17,462 nucleotides of DNA from AC-37 sp036382905 (lineage in GTDB: Bacteria > Actinomycetota > Thermoleophilia > Solirubrobacterales > Thermoleophilaceae), in the NCBI GenBank assembly GCA_036382905.1, contig DASVPL010000194.1, positions 1 to 17,462 of the forward strand. The letters run 5' to 3'. The notes beneath the pieces are model-generated. The model was given only the letters and a program-made list of their open reading frames with translations. It made no database searches and was not told the origin of the DNA. Positions within the stretch are counted from its first letter, which is position 1, and each line of letters opens with the position of its first letter. Made by a program: the position numbers and the translations under genes. Below are positions 14,026 through 17,462 of this stretch, one piece after another.

Positions 14026-14709
14026 TTATCGGTGCGAGTCGAGCCGGACCGCGCGGCTCACGCCCGTCATGTGGTCGCCGTCGCCGCCGGAGCTGACCTT
14101 CACCCGGTACACGCCGTCGCTGTAGACGCGGATGCGCCGCGAGTACGTCGAGCAGGTGTCACCCGCGTCGCGCAGCACCGTGCGCGCGACCGTCCCGTAG
14201 CTGCCCGTGCTCGTCCGCCTCTGGATGTAGACGAGGTTGCCGTCGTGCTGCGGGCACGCGGTCCCCGAGAAGGTGACGAGGCTGCCGCGGCGCGGCGTCG
14301 AGTCGCTCACCGCGACCTTCACGCGGATCTGCACGAGCACCGTCGCGGCGGTGCTGGTGACCGGCGGGCTCGTCGCCGCGACGACCCGGTAGCGCGTGTT
14401 CAGCTTCGGCAGCGGCGCGAACCGGTAGTTGCCCTTGGCGTCCGTGGGCACGGTGGCGTCCTTGACGAACTCGTTGTCGGCGTAGGGGAAGGCGTCGCTC
14501 TGGAGATCGACCAAGACGCCGGCGCCGGCGCCGCGCACCGCTCCGGTGATGACGGTCGAGCGACCCCAGACGATCGGGCTGGTGGCGCTGATCGTCACGT
14601 CGCTCGCTCCCTGGCCGGGGCTGTGGCCGGGCTTGTGGTCGGCCAGCGCGGCGGATGCGAGCCCCAGGCTCGCGAGCGCGCAGGTCGCGGTGATGGTCTT
14701 GATCCTCAT
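14026..14709 (-). CDS. Secreted protein with two predicted beta-sandwich domains
   Basis: A 227-residue exported protein that I cannot assign to a named family. A signal peptide (1-23, ending SAALA before DHKPG) is followed by two beta-rich modules. The first (about 35-125) resembles an extracellular Ig-like or carboxypeptidase-regulatory-like fold, with TDAKGNYRFAPLPKLNTRYR. The second (about 130-227) begins VQIRVKVAVSDSTPRRGSLV and contains two cysteines, C152 and C186, likely to form a disulfide after export. The ATG at 14709 starts the signal peptide directly, with GGGA just upstream; a GTG at 14718 would add three residues. It lies upstream of the YihY gene on the same strand, with a 52-base gap. 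A surface or matrix role is plausible, but nothing in the sequence shows an enzymatic site. Confidence 0.75.
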   Translation of the reverse strand: MRIKTITATCALASLGLASAALADHKPGHSPGQGASDVTISATSPIVWGRSTVITGAVRGAGAGVLVDLQSDAFPYADNEFVKDATVPTDAKGNYRFAPLPKLNTRYRVVAATSPPVTSTAATVLVQIRVKVAVSDSTPRRGSLVTFSGTACPQHDGNLVYIQRRTSTGSYGTVARTVLRDAGDTCSTYSRRIRVYSDGVYRVKVSSGGDGDHMTGVSRAVRLDSHR

Positions 14710-14985
14710 GGGTCCCACTTTCAGATTGGTCCTCGCCTCGTATCCCCATAACGGGCACGAGGGCCGAAAGTTGGGTATACCGCGGCCGCGCCGGCCCCGT
14801 CTGACGGCGGGTTGGCGCCAGATGCCCCGGGCGGGCGCCGCCCCCGCGTTAGGTTCGGAGGCTGTGAGCCTCCTCTCCGCCGACTCGGAATCCCGTCGAT
14901 TCCCCGTTTCACAGGCGGAAATCGGTGGCCGGTCGCGAATCCCATCGCGACGACCACTTCACTGAAACCACGAAAGAGAGAACGC
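14710..14985. other. Divergent intergenic region with three hairpins
   Basis: A 276-base noncoding region between the secreted protein (minus) and the lipoprotein (plus). It contains an 8-bp palindrome GGTATACC (14774-14781), whose TATACC could act as a -10 in either direction. Three short perfect inverted repeats follow, at 14857-14873, 14887-14903 and 14933-14950. The purine-rich Shine-Dalgarno sequence GAAAGAGAG (14972-14980) precedes the lipoprotein ATG by five bases. An open frame crossing the region in the plus direction has no protein-like composition. Confidence 0.5.
14857..14873 (+). promoter_or_regulatory. Perfect 7-bp inverted repeat in the lipoprotein leader
   Basis: GGAGGCT, loop GTG, AGCCTCC: a perfect 7-bp stem with a three-base loop, 113 bases upstream of the lipoprotein ATG. 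It has no T tract. It could be an RNA hairpin or a protein-binding site. Confidence 0.35.
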
Positions 14986-15534
14986 ATGAAGCGCATCACC
15001 CCGCTAATGCTGCTCCTCGTCGCCCTCTCGGTGGCGGCGTGCGGCGGCAAGACCCTCGACACCTCGAACGTCGAGAAGGACATCAAGAAGATCGCCTCGG
15101 AGGGCGGCGTCGCGACCGAGGTCAAGTGCCCGGACGAGGTCACGGACGTCAAGAAGGGCAAGACCTACGAGTGCACGATCACCTACGCCGGCAACGAGAA
15201 GAACAAGCAGACCGTCGAGATGAAGATCGCCGCCAACGACGAGAGCGAGTTCGCCAACCAGAAGGCCGTGCAGGACGAGGGCCTCATCCGTCAGATCGTG
15301 GCGCAGAGCGACGAGGATCCGGCGACGGTGTGCGAGCACCTCGAGGAGTCGATACTCGAGCAGCTCGGCGGCGACGACTGCCCGACGAAGGCCGCGGAGG
15401 AGGACGACGGCAAGCCGACGGATATCAAGAGCATCGAGATCCAGGGCGACAGCGCCACGATGGTGACCTCCGAGTCCACCACCACGTTCGAGCGCGACAC
15501 CGAGGGCGGCTGGATCGTCACCGCGATCGAGTAG
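14986..15534 (+). CDS. DUF4333 domain lipoprotein
   Basis: A 182-residue exported lipoprotein. A short signal peptide with lipobox SVAAC puts the lipidated cysteine at residue 19. The next part matches the DUF4333 pattern: LDTSNVEKDIKKI, then EVKCPDEV (C48) and KKGKTYECTITY (C63), a likely disulfide pair. DUF4333 is an actinobacterial extracytoplasmic domain without assigned function. The second half (about 85-182) has another Cys pair (C116, C132) and ends in TTTFERDTEGGWIVTAIE. It resembles small NTF2-like or DUF4878-like extracytoplasmic modules, less certainly. The ATG is preceded by a purine-rich ribosome binding site. The gene uses many Lys and Glu codons, and the mature protein is acidic. 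It lies upstream of the diguanylate cyclase, separated by a hairpin, so co-transcription is doubtful. Confidence 0.85.
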   Translation: MKRITPLMLLLVALSVAACGGKTLDTSNVEKDIKKIASEGGVATEVKCPDEVTDVKKGKTYECTITYAGNEKNKQTVEMKIAANDESEFANQKAVQDEGLIRQIVAQSDEDPATVCEHLEESILEQLGGDDCPTKAAEEDDGKPTDIKSIEIQGDSATMVTSESTTTFERDTEGGWIVTAIE

Positions 15535-15551
15535 AGCGACGTAGCCGCGTT

Positions 15552-15580
15552 CCGGGGTCGGGCCAGGCGCCGGGCCCCGG
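15552..15580 (+). terminator. Strong hairpin after the lipoprotein gene (terminator candidate)
   Basis: CCGGGGTC and GGCCCCGG form an 8-bp stem with one G-T pair around a 13-base loop, starting 18 bases after the lipoprotein TAG. No T tract follows. A U-less terminator is plausible. The rest of the spacer to 15645 should hold the promoter of the next gene; GATAAC (15630-15635) or AACGGT (15633-15638, seven bases before the ATG) are weak -10 candidates. Confidence 0.45.
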
Positions 15581-15645
15581 GCCGCCGGCAATCACCCGCC
15601 TGGGGGGTAGGGACGAGCGCCAACGCGCCGATAACGGTCCCAGCG

Positions 15646-17268
15646 ATGCCGAACCACGACCCGCCCCCCGCGGAGCGCGCCGGGCAGCCGCGGCCGCGGC
15701 TGCTGCTGGCCCTCGCTGTCCCGGGGATCGCCGCGTCGCTGGCCGCGTACGCGCTCCTGTGGGGGCAGGCGTACCGCGGCCCGACCGCGCTGGTGCTGCT
15801 GTTCGTCGCCGCGATCGTCTACGCGACCTTCCGCGAGAGCGAGCTGCGGATGGGCAGCATCTCGATCTGCGGCAACGTCATCCCGTTCTTCGCCGCCGTC
15901 GAGCTGGCGGGGCCGCTGATCGCGGGGATCGCGCTCACCGTCGCGCACGTCGTCCTGGACGTCCGCCGGCGCCGCAGCTTCTGCATCGTCCTCTCGAACG
16001 TCCTCTCCCACCTGCTGGTGGCGCTCGCGGCCGCCGGCGCGCTCGCCCTGCTGGACGACCTGCTCACGACGCGGTCCGGCGAGCCGCTGCACCTGCTGGT
16101 GCTGATCGTCGCCGGGTTCAGCGCGGACAGCGTGACCTACCTGATGCTCGTCGGGCTCACCTGGGTCGAGACGAACCAGCCGTCGCGTGACGGGATCCTG
16201 CGGCCGTACCTCGGCGTGGCTCGCATCGTCGCGCTCGGGATGTGCATGACCGCCGCCGTGGTGTGGGTCCACCAGGAGGGCGGCCTGGCGGCGCTCGCGG
16301 TGGCGCTCGTCGCGCTGCCGGTCTTCTACGAGCTGGTGGACCGGATCAACCGGATCGAGAACGAGCTGCGCGTGGAGCGCGACCGCAACGCGCGCTATCT
16401 CGCGGTGGCGGGCTCGATGTTCCTGGTGCTCGACCGCGACGGCCGGATCACGCTGATCAACGAGCGCGGCGCCGAGCTGCTCGGGCGGCCGGAGTCCGAG
16501 CTCGTCGGCGCCGACTGGTTCGCGCTCACCGCGCCCGCGGACGAGGTGAGCGCTCGGCGCGAGGACTTCGTGCGGCGGCTCGCGCGCGGCGACGCTCCGC
16601 CCGGCAGCGAGTCGAGCCTCGCGCTCGGCGACGGCGACGAGCGCATCGTCACCTGGAACACCACGGTCCTCCGCGACGACGACGGCAGCGCCAGCGGCAT
16701 GCTCGTCTCGAGCGAGGACGTGACCGCACGCCGGCGGGCCGAGGAGCGCGTGGCCTACCTCGCCTACCACGACCAGCTCACCGGGCTCGGCAACCGAGTC
16801 GCGTTCGAGCAGCGCCTCGAGCGCACCCTGGCGGGCGCCGACGCCGCCGGTGCGGCGGTGGCGCTCTACTTCCTCGACGTCGACGGCTTCAAGGCGATCA
16901 ACGACGAGCTCGGCCACGCCGCCGGCGACGGCCTCCTGCGTGAGATCGGTACCCGGCTCGGCGAGGCGGTGCGCGGCGACGACCTGGTGGTCCGCCAGGG
17001 CGGCGACGAGTTCCTGCTGCTCAGCCGGATGGCCCGCGACGGGCTCGACACGCGGCTGGAGAACCTGCGTGCACGCGTCGAGGAGGTCTTCGAGCGGCCG
17101 TTCGACATCGACGGCCGCGCGCTCGCGATCTCGGTGAGCATCGGCGTGGCCGTCTATCCCGACCACGCGGCCGACGGCGAGGCGCTGATCCGCCGCGCCG
17201 ACGACGAGATGTACCGCGCCAAGCGCCGCTCCGGGCGCGCGCGCATCGCGCACGCGCCGGGCGCCTGA
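15646..17268 (+). CDS. Membrane-bound PAS-GGDEF diguanylate cyclase
   Basis: A 540-residue sensor enzyme that should make cyclic di-GMP from two GTP. The N-terminal half (about 18-235) has six to eight transmembrane segments that I do not recognise as a named sensor domain. A PAS domain follows (about 246-365, MFLVLDRDGRITLINERGAE), then the GGDEF domain (about 372-535). The GGDEF domain looks fully active: HDQLTGLGNR, FLDVDGFKAINDELGHAAGD, and GGDEF at 452-456. An RxxD inhibitory site (RGDD, 443-446) lies exactly five residues before it, so product feedback inhibition is expected. No EAL domain follows. The ATG at 15646 begins a short charged N terminus before the first helix, without a clear Shine-Dalgarno sequence. 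The signal sensed is unknown. The adjacent lipoprotein might be a partner, but only proximity suggests it. Confidence 0.92.
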   Translation: MPNHDPPPAERAGQPRPRLLLALAVPGIAASLAAYALLWGQAYRGPTALVLLFVAAIVYATFRESELRMGSISICGNVIPFFAAVELAGPLIAGIALTVAHVVLDVRRRRSFCIVLSNVLSHLLVALAAAGALALLDDLLTTRSGEPLHLLVLIVAGFSADSVTYLMLVGLTWVETNQPSRDGILRPYLGVARIVALGMCMTAAVVWVHQEGGLAALAVALVALPVFYELVDRINRIENELRVERDRNARYLAVAGSMFLVLDRDGRITLINERGAELLGRPESELVGADWFALTAPADEVSARREDFVRRLARGDAPPGSESSLALGDGDERIVTWNTTVLRDDDGSASGMLVSSEDVTARRRAEERVAYLAYHDQLTGLGNRVAFEQRLERTLAGADAAGAAVALYFLDVDGFKAINDELGHAAGDGLLREIGTRLGEAVRGDDLVVRQGGDEFLLLSRMARDGLDTRLENLRARVEEVFERPFDIDGRALAISVSIGVAVYPDHAADGEALIRRADDEMYRAKRRSGRARIAHAPGA

Positions 17269-17301
17269 CGCGCGCGTCGTAGCGGGCGCGGGGCCGCGAC
17301 C

Positions 17302-17462
17302 TCAGGCGCGGGCTGGCACGGCGCCGCTCAGGCGGAACCGGACGCCGCCGATCTCGACCGACTCGCGCCCGCGGCGCAGCTCGTCGGGCAGCGCGACCGC
17401 GACCTCGACGAGTCGCTCGGCGGACTCGCTCGCCGCGCGCTCGAAGGCCACCCATCCGCCGT
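17302..17462 (-). CDS. C-terminal fragment of an unidentified protein (partial)
   Basis: A minus-strand open frame enters from the right edge and stops at TGA 17304-17302. The 52 visible residues include WVAFERAASESAERLVEVAV and GVRFRLSGAVPARA, an acidic helix followed by a short beta-like end. The high third-position GC and lack of stops suggest real coding. I do not recognise the family. The gene converges on the diguanylate cyclase with a 33-base gap. Confidence 0.5.
   Translation of the reverse strand, partial: GGWVAFERAASESAERLVEVAVALPDELRRGRESVEIGGVRFRLSGAVPARA

Noticed and set aside
14933..14950. Possible cyclic di-GMP riboswitch, suggested by the nearby diguanylate cyclase.
   Set aside because: The conserved GEMM core sequences are absent, and the hairpins lie upstream of the lipoprotein rather than the cyclase.
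15592..17253. Minus-strand 553-residue open frame opposite the diguanylate cyclase.
   Set aside because: His/Asp/Arg-rich antisense shadow; the plus strand carries a complete PAS-GGDEF protein.

Overview
The window is about 17.5 kb of very GC-rich bacterial DNA. Genes are packed tightly, GTG starts are common, and most same-strand neighbours overlap by 1-4 bases. Three things suggest a high-GC Actinobacteriota genome, plausibly of the Thermoleophilia/Solirubrobacterales type: promoters of the leaderless kind, a secreted RTX-like calcium-binding protein carrying an 'ANDG...DVENVLGG' signature, and a LemA/DUF2207 pair. The taxonomic placement is inference. I see no rRNA, tRNA, CRISPR, insertion sequence or phage gene, and no sign of recent transfer.

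Left block, minus strand (1-3910): four genes read right to left, namely a mannitol 2-dehydrogenase-family polyol dehydrogenase, a HAD phosphatase, a polytopic membrane protein with a degenerate UbiA-like motif, and an inositol-monophosphatase-family enzyme cut by the window edge. The three junctions overlap by 1, 4 and 4 bases, so this is one translationally coupled operon. Together they suggest polyol or polyol-phosphate metabolism tied to a membrane step. Upstream, past a 209-base spacer, lies a minus-strand acetolactate-synthase-like thiamine diphosphate enzyme (4120-5775).

Central block, plus strand (5900-10389): a two-domain dCTP deaminase, LemA, a DUF2207 membrane protein with a glycine tail, and an alpha/beta hydrolase. 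These are spaced +4, -1 and -4 bases, so again one operon. It starts from a clear leaderless promoter (TAGACT, six bases, GTG). It meets, tail to tail with a 20-base overlap, an FMN-dependent L-lactate dehydrogenase-like gene on the minus strand (10370-11572).

Right block (11671-17462): a secreted RTX-like protein behind a TTGACA promoter, a YihY/BrkB-family membrane protein (minus), a secreted two-domain beta-rich protein (minus), a DUF4333 lipoprotein (plus) preceded by three hairpins, a membrane-bound PAS-GGDEF diguanylate cyclase (plus), and the C-terminal end of an unidentified minus-strand gene. This block is rich in exported proteins and has no obvious shared pathway.

The points most worth following are the coupled polyol-dehydrogenase/phosphatase/UbiA-like operon, the dCTP deaminase-LemA-DUF2207-hydrolase operon, and the recurrent leaderless promoter geometry.
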